Of a DNA stretch of 23,075 nt, positions 16,406 through 23,075 are shown piece by piece. The stretch is from an uncultured beta proteobacterium (GTDB lineage Bacteria > Pseudomonadota > Gammaproteobacteria > Burkholderiales > Burkholderiaceae). Position 1 is the stretch's first letter. The number at the start of each line of letters is the position of its first letter. Position numbers and translations under genes: made by a program. Location: NCBI GenBank assembly GCA_903930665.1, contig CAIYZI010000130.1:1-23075 (forward strand), given 5' to 3'. The notes beneath the pieces were generated by a model. It saw nothing but the letters and a program-made list of their open reading frames with translations, searched no databases and had not been told where the DNA came from.

Positions 16406-17872
16406 ATGCTTTTCAGCCATAATGGGAATGCAGAATATGACCTAAAAAGATTGAAATTGAGCCCTAGTGTGAGCAACGCATATAAACCAAAATGTTTTCA
16501 GCAGCTGGGCCTAGCTCTATGTTTGATCAGTGGATCTTTGCTAGCAATCTGGGCAATGCAGCACACTGTAGCCCTACGCAATATGTTGCTGGGATTGGGA
16601 TTTTTACTAGCTGCAATCTATTTTTTGAATGTCAAAAATGGTAGTCTCAATCAAATTCCCTGGCCTAATTTGTTGCCGATTTTGCTCATAGGCGGATTGT
16701 TTCTATGGGTCATCTTGCACTATTTTTTCTTTTCACAAGATTCAGCTGCTCAGCTAAAAGAGCTGAGCTCAATTTGGCTCCGAAGTGCTCTGGGAGCGGT
16801 CTTGGGATTGGCGACAGGTTTGGCCGTTTCTTCTAAGCCTCATCGCATCAATTTACTGGGCTTTGGAATAGTGGGCGGCTTTTTGGCGCTCTATTGTCAA
16901 TATATTCCTAGAGTATGGGTTTCGCATCAATTGTTTCAGGTCGATTACTTCAATTACGTGTTTTACGGAAAAATTAATGGTGTTCTGATGGGAACACTTT
17001 TAATTGCTGGGATCGGTGGGACGCTCATGGATGCCTTTCGCTTGCGTGGTGGCGCATCATATACATTTTTTGCGACTGCATTGATATTGACGATACTTCC
17101 TTTGTACGCCTATGTTTTTTTATTTAGTGCAAAAAATGGGATTGGCTCGGCGGTAGTGCTAGGTATTTTTTGGTCGATATGGGCATTGTGCAGGCTGCGT
17201 AAAAAAGTCGAACAAACCCCAAAGACTGTACTGCCTAAAAAAAATAAGGTGCTCGCTGTGCTAGTGCTTATTAGCCTCTTAGCGCTTGTTAGTGCTTTTG
17301 CAAGAATGCAAATTCGTCATGACCCAAGCTGGCTTAATTTAGTGGAAGATATCCATGAAAGCGTGCAAATTGATAAGTATCCCCAATGGAAAAGCCCCGC
17401 TACGATGGGGTATCCCATACTCGCCTCTGGCAGAATGGTGACGCCCAATGCATTTGAGCGGGTATCCTGGGCTACAGCTGGATTGCGCCTCATTCCTCAA
17501 AATCCTTGGGGTAATGGCATCTTGCAGTATCCATTTAGACGCTCCCTTGCTCCTAATTTTCCAGATTTAGATCCCAATATATTGCCTGGGTCGACACACA
17601 GCGGTTGGCTTGAGCTAACTCTCTCTTTTGGTTTGCCAGCCTTATTTTTTCTGTGGGGATCTTTGGCATCCATTTTTTTGCTTGCGCTAAAAAATAAAGA
17701 GCCTCATCAAGGATTGGTAATAAGCTTAGTATTCGCTATTTTTTGTCTGTACTCGGTTGGAGAGCTCAGTAACCACCATGCCGTTGAAATCCTAATCTTT
17801 TCTATGGCTCTTTTGGCAGGTATCAATATGCCTAAACCCAATAATTTGCACAATACAGGCCCTTCCTGTTGA
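16406..17872 (+). CDS. O-antigen polymerase/ligase-type membrane protein (Wzy/WaaL superfamily)
   Basis: A 488-aa polytopic protein with about 11-12 hydrophobic spans, starting near residue 31. A large hydrophilic loop lies between the span ending near ALVSAFAR and the last three spans. That loop ends in PGSTHSGWLELTLSFGLP, the THSxWLExxxxxGLP signature of the Wzy_C/O-antigen ligase family, which carries the conserved His. Upstream of it ERVSWATAGLRLIPQNPWGNG matches the usual R-x-x-x-W-x-x-x...NPxxGxG region. Such proteins polymerise undecaprenyl-linked units (Wzy) or join them to lipid A core (WaaL); sequence alone does not separate the two. The wzz-type gene 131 nt downstream favours polymerase. 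The upstream ribosome binding site is poor. Confidence 0.85.
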   Translation: MLFSHNGNAEYDLKRLKLSPSVSNAYKPKCFQQLGLALCLISGSLLAIWAMQHTVALRNMLLGLGFLLAAIYFLNVKNGSLNQIPWPNLLPILLIGGLFLWVILHYFFFSQDSAAQLKELSSIWLRSALGAVLGLATGLAVSSKPHRINLLGFGIVGGFLALYCQYIPRVWVSHQLFQVDYFNYVFYGKINGVLMGTLLIAGIGGTLMDAFRLRGGASYTFFATALILTILPLYAYVFLFSAKNGIGSAVVLGIFWSIWALCRLRKKVEQTPKTVLPKKNKVLAVLVLISLLALVSAFARMQIRHDPSWLNLVEDIHESVQIDKYPQWKSPATMGYPILASGRMVTPNAFERVSWATAGLRLIPQNPWGNGILQYPFRRSLAPNFPDLDPNILPGSTHSGWLELTLSFGLPALFFLWGSLASIFLLALKNKEPHQGLVISLVFAIFCLYSVGELSNHHAVEILIFSMALLAGINMPKPNNLHNTGPSC

Positions 17873-18003
17873 TTTTTGAACCCCTAAATTTTTTAAGATG
17901 CTCTCTTCATATACAATAATTCCAATTTTTACAGCTAAATTTTTCAATAATTCTGCCTAATATTTTTAATCAGAAACCAGTTTTCAAATGAGAGTATGAG
18001 TAA

Positions 18004-19179
18004 ATGACCAATCAAGATTTGGGATCAATGGATCAACAAGATGAGATCTCTTTGCTCGATATTGTCAATTTCCTGCAAGGCGCCTGGAAAAAACTAGTCA
18101 TCGCCGCAATAGTCGGTGCCACTCTAGGCTTAGTAGGCTGGTTTACTTTAGGCAGTTACTCAGCCGAGTATGTTTTATTAAATAATAATAATAATAATAA
18201 TAGCTATACGCTTGACCTGGTCTCTTGGAAGATGCTGCAAAAAAGCTTACCCAACTTGGCCGATCAAATCATTGACGAAAACAAAGCCCCACAAAATCAA
18301 GAGCGCCTCTATAAAATGCTGGCCGAGGATCAATGGTGGCAAAAAAATGCAGTGCCTAGCTATGCGCTCTCCAAAGCCGATGCCAAGGATTTAGCTGGAA
18401 TCGGCAAAGATTTAGACGGGGCAGCCAGCACAATTTTAAGTATCACCCTGACGGCAACCGGATCGACTAAAGAGCAGTCTATTGATAATGTGCGCAGCGC
18501 CAGCAAATTTTTACGCACCGGCGGTGCCTATTTGCAATTGCGCTCCCTGCTTAATGGCTATGAGAGTCAAACGATTAGTGCGGCGGCAGATGCCCAGCAA
18601 AAAATCACAGCCACCCAAGTGGAGATGGGCTATCAAGAGGAGCGCGCCCGTCAATTGGAAGAACTCCATAAACGTTTTCCTGGCGGCAGTGCCCCAGCCC
18701 AGCAAGTAGTCGATGCCAAAGACTCTTCTGCCAAGTACTTACCGCTCACCACCCAAATTATTGCTGCCAATAATGACATCAATGCCTCCAAGGAAGCCTT
18801 AGAGCGCCAACGCAAACGCTTGGATCAGTTGACTTTAGTTAAAACCTTCTTAGAACAAGCGATTCCACTTCAGGGCCAAACATTTGATGGTCTGCTCTTA
18901 GATAAAGAGTTGCTCGAGATCGAAGGCGCGCTGCGTGCTAAATTGAATAAGGACGATAGCAATGGCCAAGCGTTTTTAGATGACCTCCATGCCCAGCTGC
19001 TAAGTATCCAGGTGCGCTACACCAAAGGCTTGGAAGCCAATACAGCACCAACTTCGAGCGGCAAAAAAGGCATGATCAAAGCGACAGCAGGTGGCCTCTT
19101 AGCCGCATTTTTCCTCATGCTCATAGTGCTGCTAGGGCAAAGAGTATGGGTCAATGTCAAGAGCGGTGGCGCCAAGTGA
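18004..19179 (+). CDS. Wzz-type chain-length determinant
   Basis: A 391-aa inner-membrane protein of the Wzz/PCP class that sets polysaccharide chain length with Wzy. An acidic N-terminal Wzz segment (EISLLDIVNFLQGAWK, about 14-29) leads into the first span (about 32-50), then a long periplasmic, largely helical domain (coiled-coil-like between about 190 and 290), and a second span near the C terminus (GGLLAAFFLMLIVLLG). There is no BY-kinase domain. Just after the first span lie seven consecutive Asn encoded by (AAT)7 at 18181-18201. GC content looks higher than in the flanking genes. It lies downstream of the Wzy-like gene with its own 131-nt leader region. Confidence 0.85.
   Translation: MTNQDLGSMDQQDEISLLDIVNFLQGAWKKLVIAAIVGATLGLVGWFTLGSYSAEYVLLNNNNNNNSYTLDLVSWKMLQKSLPNLADQIIDENKAPQNQERLYKMLAEDQWWQKNAVPSYALSKADAKDLAGIGKDLDGAASTILSITLTATGSTKEQSIDNVRSASKFLRTGGAYLQLRSLLNGYESQTISAAADAQQKITATQVEMGYQEERARQLEELHKRFPGGSAPAQQVVDAKDSSAKYLPLTTQIIAANNDINASKEALERQRKRLDQLTLVKTFLEQAIPLQGQTFDGLLLDKELLEIEGALRAKLNKDDSNGQAFLDDLHAQLLSIQVRYTKGLEANTAPTSSGKKGMIKATAGGLLAAFFLMLIVLLGQRVWVNVKSGGAK
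18181..18201 (+). repeat. (AAT)7 trinucleotide microsatellite inside the wzz-type gene
   Basis: Seven perfect AAT units in the reading frame encode seven Asn directly after the first membrane span. Unit gain or loss would change the Asn number without shifting the frame. Confidence 0.95.
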
Positions 19180-19253
19180 GGAGAGCTATCAAGGCAGTAC
19201 GTAATCCATGGCACGTGAATGTTCGAGAGCGGGCAATATCACCCATTGTTTAA

Positions 19254-19290
19254 GTAATGTATATATTTACATTGTAATTATATACATTAC
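19254..19290. promoter_or_regulatory. HigBA operator: 12-bp inverted repeat
   Basis: GTAATGTATATA (19254-19265) and TATATACATTAC (19279-19290) are perfect inverted copies separated by 13 nt. A smaller nested repeat TTAC/GTAA (19267-19270/19274-19277) sits in the spacer. It overlaps the predicted promoter completely, as expected for antitoxin autorepression. Confidence 0.8.
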
Positions 19291-19293
19291 AAT
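19266..19293 (+). promoter_or_regulatory. higBA promoter, probably giving a leaderless message
   Basis: TTTACA (19266-19271), a 16-nt spacer, and TACAAT (19288-19293) each match the sigma70 consensus at five of six bases. The expected start point is at or next to the ATG at 19300, so the higB message would have no leader. Only a poor AAGAG precedes the ATG. Confidence 0.6.
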
Positions 19294-19299
19294 AAGAGC

Positions 19300-19578
19300 A
19301 TGATCGTATCGTTTCACCATAAAGGGCTGGAAAGTTTTTTTACCAAGGGTAGCTATCGCGGCATCCCTGCGCAGTATGCTGCCCGAATTGAACGTATGTT
19401 AGACCGTTTGGATGCTGCGGTTGTGCCTGAGGATATGGATGTGCCCGGATTTAAGTTTCATGAATTAAAGGGTAAGCGCAAATGTGTTTACTCGGTTACC
19501 GTTTCGGGGAACTGGCGCATCACTTTTAAGTTCGATGGCGATAGCGCAATCGAAGTGGATTTGGAGGATTATCACTAA
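19300..19578 (+). CDS. higB: HigB-type toxin (RelE/ParE superfamily mRNA interferase)
   Basis: Small basic 92-aa toxin that cleaves mRNA on translating ribosomes. Family features: MIVSFHHKGLESFF at the N terminus, ARIERMLDRLDAA (28-40), the FKFHELKGKRKCVYSVTVSGNWRI region with R73, and the C-terminal VDLEDYH, in which the terminal His is the usual active-site residue of HigB. Length is typical. The stop TAA overlaps the antitoxin ATG (TAATG at 19576-19580). The toxin-first order is characteristic of higBA. A strong operator/promoter precedes it. Confidence 0.93.
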   Translation: MIVSFHHKGLESFFTKGSYRGIPAQYAARIERMLDRLDAAVVPEDMDVPGFKFHELKGKRKCVYSVTVSGNWRITFKFDGDSAIEVDLEDYH

Positions 19579-19913
19579 TGAAGAAAACAATGCGAAGTTT
19601 GAGAAACGCAAACCGTAGACCAACCCATCCAGGTGCTATATTGCGCGAGGATGTTTTGCCGGAACTCGGTATTACCCAAGCGGCTTTTGCAAATCATTTG
19701 GGTGTGAGTCGTTTGACGGTTTCCGAGATACTGCATGAAAAAAGAGGTATCAGTGCTGAAATGGCAGTAAGGATCTCCAAGGTCATTGGCGGAACACCCG
19801 AGAGTTGGTTGCATATGCAAGAGGCTGTTGATTTATGGGAGGTTGAGCAGAAATTTAAGAGTAATCCTGCAATTGCTCCATTAGTAATAAAGCCTTTATT
19901 GGCTGCTGCATAA
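19578..19913 (+). CDS. higA: HigA-type antitoxin, XRE-family
   Basis: A 111-aa DNA-binding antitoxin. It has the HigA lead-in RRPTHPGAILREDVLPELG (13-31), a helix-turn-helix at about 33-52 (TQAAFANHLGVSRLTVSEIL) and the family tail GGTPESWLHMQEAVDLW. It should neutralise HigB and repress the pair through the inverted repeat at 19254-19290. Its start overlaps the toxin stop by one base, indicating translational coupling. An internal Met5 is a possible alternative start. A further gene begins 12 nt after its stop and may be cotranscribed. Confidence 0.93.
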   Translation: MKKTMRSLRNANRRPTHPGAILREDVLPELGITQAAFANHLGVSRLTVSEILHEKRGISAEMAVRISKVIGGTPESWLHMQEAVDLWEVEQKFKSNPAIAPLVIKPLLAAA

Positions 19914-19925
19914 GATAAAACAGCA

Positions 19926-20399
19926 ATGCAATGGATTGTTGATTTAGCTCAATTGAATTATGGCCCGTATTTTTTCCAAATTTTGCTTCTTGGTGTGTTT
20001 GCTTACGGTGCGCGACATTATTTTCCTTTATGGGTTGCAGAGCAGATAAAATTACAAACGCAAAAAGATCATACTCAATTCTCTGAAGCTTTGAAGTGGG
20101 AGTTGAAAAGTAGAGAGCAGGCAGTAAAAGTAGCAGAGTATCTTGCTCTGGCAAATACACTTAAAAGCTCTTCGCCTGAAGAAGAATATCGAAAAGCAAA
20201 TCAACTTTCATGGGAGCTGGCTATGTGGTTGCCCGAAGATATCTATAAAAAGATGGTTCAAGGAGTTGTCAATCGAGATGTAGATTCCAATGAATTGGCA
20301 ACCGTTATTCAGGTTAGGAAATTGCTGTTAGGTGATGATTCGGGCAATTTAACTGCAGATGATGTGGCTGCACATGGCCCATCAATTGGCGGGCAGTAG
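19926..20399 (+). CDS. Membrane-anchored protein of unknown function downstream of higBA
   Basis: A 157-aa protein I do not recognise. One N-terminal hydrophobic segment (about 13-37, with aromatic residues) is followed by a charged, helical and possibly coiled-coil region (about 40-75) and a cytoplasmic-looking helical tail that ends in low-complexity Gly/Asp-rich sequence. It starts 12 nt after higA, so it may be the third gene of the TA transcript, though no family link to toxin-antitoxin systems is visible. There is no good ribosome binding site. A perfect 20-bp palindrome follows 17 nt after its stop. Confidence 0.65.
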   Translation: MQWIVDLAQLNYGPYFFQILLLGVFAYGARHYFPLWVAEQIKLQTQKDHTQFSEALKWELKSREQAVKVAEYLALANTLKSSSPEEEYRKANQLSWELAMWLPEDIYKKMVQGVVNRDVDSNELATVIQVRKLLLGDDSGNLTADDVAAHGPSIGGQ

Positions 20400-20416
20400 T
20401 TTGTGGCCAAGCGAGA

Positions 20417-20436
20417 AACTATAGATATCTATAGTT
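20417..20436. repeat. Perfect 20-bp palindrome
   Basis: AACTATAGATATCTATAGTT is exactly self-complementary with no spacer, located just downstream of the 157-aa gene. No U tract follows (GGGG instead), so it is not a standard terminator. It may be a protein-binding site or an mRNA 3' structure. Confidence 0.85.
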
Positions 20437-20606
20437 GGGGTGTAATAGCTGTTTTAATTGAGCTAGATTTAGATTGATTGGTTAGCCCTAATTACTCAAT
20501 ATATCAAACGAACTAATATTCAATTCATTCTGACTTGATGTTCAGTAAAGGACTGCACGCATTTTTATTTATTCGTTTTATGCTGAATTTTTATGATTAG
20601 ACTGCC

Positions 20607-20613
20607 AAAGGAG
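20607..20613 (+). promoter_or_regulatory. Ribosome binding site of the 43-aa gene
   Basis: AAAGGAG ends 5 nt before the ATG at 20619. This near-consensus site is the main reason for accepting the short gene. A TATGAT hexamer at 20592-20597 could be its -10 box, but no convincing -35 box is seen. Confidence 0.65.
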
Positions 20614-20618
20614 AGGTA

Positions 20619-20750
20619 ATGCTTTCAATCGAGTATGTTCACAAGCGCGTCAAGCTCTTTAGGATTGAGTTGAGTTTGATGATTGTTGCCAGTATGGTAC
20701 TAGTCTTCTTTGTTTGGCAAATACTGCAGGTTCTGAAAATTATCAAATAG
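20619..20750 (+). CDS. 43-aa single-span membrane protein
   Basis: A short frame ATG to TAG. The product starts MLSIEYVHKRVKLFRIELS (amphipathic and basic), has one hydrophobic span (about 19-35, LLMIVASMVLVFFVW-like) and ends QVLKIIK, so it would be a small inner-membrane protein with its basic ends near the membrane. I do not recognise it. A near-consensus ribosome binding site and the clean helix-span pattern argue for a real gene. It is not obviously part of any neighbouring operon: higBA lies upstream and the WecA-like gene converges from downstream. Confidence 0.55.
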   Translation: MLSIEYVHKRVKLFRIELSLMIVASMVLVFFVWQILQVLKIIK

Positions 20751-20821
20751 GAATCACTATGGATGCATTAGCTCGATGAGTGCTTATATCAAATCTATGA
20801 ATTTAATTACTTATTGAGTAT

Positions 20822-21904
20822 CTACCCTAAATGCATCCACTTCGGTGTTCTAAAGGACACAATTCGTTTGTAGAGCCAGACATAAGAGCTGGCAAATAAG
20901 AGAAAAAATATGACCTGCAAGGGTGTTGAGTTCCAATACAACACGGCGGGCACCACTGCGAAGACACTTAAGACCCAAAGATAAGGAGATGTTTTTGCAT
21001 TGGCCGAAAAGAAATCATTTTCTGATTTAATTTGAGTGTCATTGAGAATGCGCCTAAAAATCAGAGAATGAAAGTGAATGCCGTCGGGATGGCCAGGACT
21101 TTTCCCTTGGTGAAATTTTCTGCGGTAGATTGTAAAAATAGTTTCCCAAATAGGATAAGCATTGATCAGTACAGCAAACCAAGGTGAAATCTCCAGATGC
21201 CTTGCCACAATGAGCACGCTTAAAGTCGCAATCCAAAATCCAATTAAATACGCTCCACCATCGCCTAAAAAGATTAAGCCTCGTGGATAGTTCCAAATGA
21301 AAAATCCCAAGATAGCAGCCACCATCGAAAAGCTCAGATAAGTAATGAGCGGGTCATTGACCTCAATACCTACATAACCGAGCGCTAGTAATGTAATCAT
21401 GCCCACCATGCTCGATAGCCCATTAAAGCCATCAATAATGTTGTAAGCATTTGCAAGGCCGGTAATAGCAAATACAGAAAAGACGATGGAGATTGGACTA
21501 AGTAAAAGCAGCAGATCAATCCCCGGAATATCTAGGCGGATGATTTGGGTGCCCAAAAAATAAATAGCCAAAAATGCACCTAGCGCAGTAAAAATTAAAC
21601 GTGTTCTGACACTAATTTTTTTAGTCAAATCTTCTAAAAGGCCGATTGCAAAGACAGGTGCTGCGCACAGCAACATAAAGACCTCTTCATTGCCAACGGC
21701 TTGCAAATTGGAGTGATAGAGGATTGCCAAAGTTAGGCCCAATGCAATACCTAGGCCGCCGATGCGTGGCACTGCAGTTTTGTGAAATTTTTGGGGGCCA
21801 TTTAAGTCTATATCAGCTGTAAAGCGCTGATGAAGCTTTTGCGAACGTATAACTAGTATCGTGGTAGCAAAAGAGACAAAAAAGTCAATGAGTAAACTCG
21901 GCAT
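20822..21904 (-). CDS. WecA/WbpL-type undecaprenyl-phosphate sugar-1-phosphate transferase (GT4/MraY family)
   Basis: Polytopic inner-membrane enzyme, 360 aa with about 10-11 spans, that would start the repeat unit by moving an amino-sugar-1-phosphate from its UDP donor to undecaprenyl phosphate. Motifs in order: PRIGGLGI (46-53), GLLEDLTKK (88-96; the usual DD pair is E91-D92), NAYNIIDGFNGL (152-163), LGDGGAYLIG (213-222) and the nucleotide-loop HPDGIHFHSLIFRR (272-285). The E-D variant of the first Asp motif is found in some members but is worth noting. A TATAAT ends 6 nt before the ATG, so the message may be leaderless. Specificity (GlcNAc or a modified sugar) cannot be read from the sequence. 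Confidence 0.9.
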   Translation of the reverse strand: MPSLLIDFFVSFATTILVIRSQKLHQRFTADIDLNGPQKFHKTAVPRIGGLGIALGLTLAILYHSNLQAVGNEEVFMLLCAAPVFAIGLLEDLTKKISVRTRLIFTALGAFLAIYFLGTQIIRLDIPGIDLLLLLSPISIVFSVFAITGLANAYNIIDGFNGLSSMVGMITLLALGYVGIEVNDPLITYLSFSMVAAILGFFIWNYPRGLIFLGDGGAYLIGFWIATLSVLIVARHLEISPWFAVLINAYPIWETIFTIYRRKFHQGKSPGHPDGIHFHSLIFRRILNDTQIKSENDFFSANAKTSPYLWVLSVFAVVPAVLYWNSTPLQVIFFLLFASSYVWLYKRIVSFRTPKWMHLG

Positions 21905-21910
21905 TGGATC

Positions 21911-21916
21911 ATTATA
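21911..21916 (-). promoter_or_regulatory. Perfect -10 box of the WecA-like gene
   Basis: TATAAT on the minus strand, 6 nt upstream of the ATG at 21904. The -35 region is weak (a TTGGTA at 15-nt spacing is the best candidate). The start point would fall at the ATG. Confidence 0.45.
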
Positions 21917-22041
21917 GAATTTAAATCAAAATACCAAAGCCCTATTTATCTAAATCGCTTAAATTACTGGAATTTATTGGGGTATTTACTTTCCCACCAG
22001 TTTTCGGTGTCGGTTATATGTAACTCTATTATTAGTAAAAT

Positions 22042-22863
22042 ATGGTGATGAAAATCATATTCAATTACCCGCTTTCGATTAAATCTTTTATTGCGGTGTT
22101 ATTGGCAATGGCCGGATTGACTGCCCATGCCCAAACCGCCCAATTTGAATACGATCTGAAAATTACCGCTGATCCCGCCAAGCGGGCGGCATATTTAAAG
22201 CAGTCTGGCGAAGCCCCTAGTCCCTACGAGCAAGTTTTTAGCTTGGTTAAAGGTTCGATGCAGGTGGCCACCGTAGTCGATAAAGTCGATCTTCGCAAAG
22301 ACCAGTACCACATTAATTCCACAGGCACCTTGGCTGCAGTTCTCGCTACTGTATTAAATGACCAAAAGTTAATTCGTGATTCAGTAGGGGCAAATGGTCC
22401 TAATGGTTTAGTAACCAACACCTATCAAGAAAAGCGCGGTAATACTGAGCTGCTGATTGCTAAAGTGGATGCCCCAAAGAGCATTATCAATTTTTATAAA
22501 GTCTCTTCGCGTAGCGTGCCAATAGGAGCGGCACCTTATGCTGGTAAGCTATTCGATATGCTCACGGTAGGCTACCAATTTATTGGCCGAGATTTGCCTG
22601 CCAAATCGGTGGTCTTGCCTGTCACCGATGGACGTTCGCTCAAGACTTATACCTTGGTACGTGGAGAGCCATGGGATTTTCCATTTGATGGCACCAAGGT
22701 AAAAGCAATCCGCTATTACAAAACCACCTCAAAGGATGACACCGCGACATTTGAAATCTGGTTTTCAGAAAAAGAGCATGTGCCACTGCGTTCAGTGATT
22801 GGTTTAAATGCGCAGTATGGCGCCACCATTCAAGTGGATTTGAAGCAAATTCCCAAGCTCTAA
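22042..22863 (+). CDS. Secreted DUF3108-domain protein
   Basis: A 273-aa protein with a Sec signal peptide: basic n-region, hydrophobic IKSFIAVLLAMAGL, and a predicted cut after AHA near residue 30. The mature part resembles the DUF3108 family of periplasmic beta-rich proteins: YDLKIT near the start, FSLVKGSMQVATVVDKVDLRKDQYHI, and the C-terminal block TSKDDTATFEIWFSEKEHVPLRSVIG. Its function is unknown. Met3 (22048) is an alternative start; no clear ribosome binding site. It does not appear linked to the polysaccharide genes and probably marks the end of the locus. Confidence 0.75.
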   Translation: MVMKIIFNYPLSIKSFIAVLLAMAGLTAHAQTAQFEYDLKITADPAKRAAYLKQSGEAPSPYEQVFSLVKGSMQVATVVDKVDLRKDQYHINSTGTLAAVLATVLNDQKLIRDSVGANGPNGLVTNTYQEKRGNTELLIAKVDAPKSIINFYKVSSRSVPIGAAPYAGKLFDMLTVGYQFIGRDLPAKSVVLPVTDGRSLKTYTLVRGEPWDFPFDGTKVKAIRYYKTTSKDDTATFEIWFSEKEHVPLRSVIGLNAQYGATIQVDLKQIPKL

Positions 22864-22903
22864 TATGACTTAGGTGCAATCACCATGATGAGATTCGATA
22901 GCG

Positions 22904-23053
22904 ATGAATAAGAAAATACTCATTTGGATGATTGCAGCAATATTGGTGTTTTTTGTACTTATCAAAGTACTCGTTTATCAGTTTTGCCATCCAGAGCAAA
23001 CTAATCAAATAAGCCATTTAGTGTCCGATACCTTATCCCTATCTTCAAGCTAA
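22904..23053 (+). CDS. Possible 49-aa single-span membrane protein
   Basis: A short frame from ATG (22904) to TAA (23051-23053). The product begins MNKKILIWMIAAILVFFVLIKVLV, a basic start plus one hydrophobic span, followed by a polar tail containing one Cys (C28) and many Ser/Thr. No ribosome binding site is visible, and it begins 40 nt after the DUF3108 gene. The membrane-protein-like composition supports it; the missing initiation signal argues against. Confidence 0.4.
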   Translation: MNKKILIWMIAAILVFFVLIKVLVYQFCHPEQTNQISHLVSDTLSLSSS

Positions 23054-23075
23054 GCGAGCTCAACTCCAGAACCCC

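Noticed and set aside
18181..18201. On/off phase variation through the AAT tract
   Set aside because: The unit is three bases and in frame, so slippage cannot cause a frameshift; only length variation remains possible.
20759..20779. Tiny frame starting at the ATG at 20759
   Set aside because: Only six codons before a stop and no good ribosome binding site.
1..23075. CRISPR array, insertion sequence, tRNA or rRNA
   Set aside because: No spaced direct repeats, transposase motifs, terminal repeats, cloverleaf-like segments or rRNA-like sequence were seen on either strand.

Overview
The window looks like chromosomal DNA of a small-genome freshwater betaproteobacterium, most likely Polynucleobacter or a close Burkholderiales relative. 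This rests on the moderate, AT-leaning composition, a short Tat-type HiPIP, a DUF3108 protein and general gene style. It is a judgement from reading, not a database match. Most of the window is a cell-surface polysaccharide (O-antigen/capsule type) biosynthesis locus.

Layout. (1) 1-570: the 3' end of a high-potential iron-sulfur protein gene, a bidirectional terminator, and an opposing 48-aa small gene with a clear promoter and ribosome binding site. (2) 665-3772: three glycosyltransferases (CgeB-like GT on minus, GT11 alpha-1,2-fucosyltransferase on plus, GT2 on minus). (3) 3890-8512: a GDP-sugar block with ManC, a short Gmd paralogue, full-length Gmd and GDP-L-fucose synthase, which together give GDP-L-fucose from mannose-6-phosphate. 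The fucosyltransferase at 1943 is the obvious consumer. (4) 8537-13287: WavE-family protein, GDPD-like phosphodiesterase, HAD phosphatase, nucleotidyltransferase-like protein, cupin, second nucleotidyltransferase, then an unrecognised protein. The first six are joined by five consecutive 4-nt start/stop overlaps. This is the most interesting part and may be an undescribed route to an activated, phosphate-linked glycan substituent. (5) 13344-16303 on minus: an acyltransferase-3/SGNH O-acyltransferase and a second WavE-family protein. (6) 16406-19179: a Wzy/WaaL-type membrane protein and a Wzz-type chain-length regulator carrying an in-frame (AAT)7 tract. (7) 19254-20399: a HigBA toxin-antitoxin module with a well-formed operator/promoter and a following membrane-anchored protein of unknown function. 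(8) 20417-20750: a perfect 20-bp palindrome and a 43-aa single-span membrane protein. (9) 20822-21904 on minus: a WecA-type polyprenyl-phosphate glycosyl-1-phosphate transferase, the likely initiating enzyme. (10) 22042-23053: a secreted DUF3108 protein and a possible 49-aa membrane peptide.

Taken together, the WecA-like enzyme would load the first sugar-phosphate on undecaprenyl phosphate. The glycosyltransferases would extend the unit with fucose and other residues, the acyltransferase and the region-4 enzymes would decorate it, and the Wzy/Wzz pair would polymerise it and set chain length. No Wzx flippase or ABC exporter gene is visible, so the locus is either incomplete in this window or served from elsewhere. 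No rRNA, tRNA, CRISPR or insertion sequence was seen.
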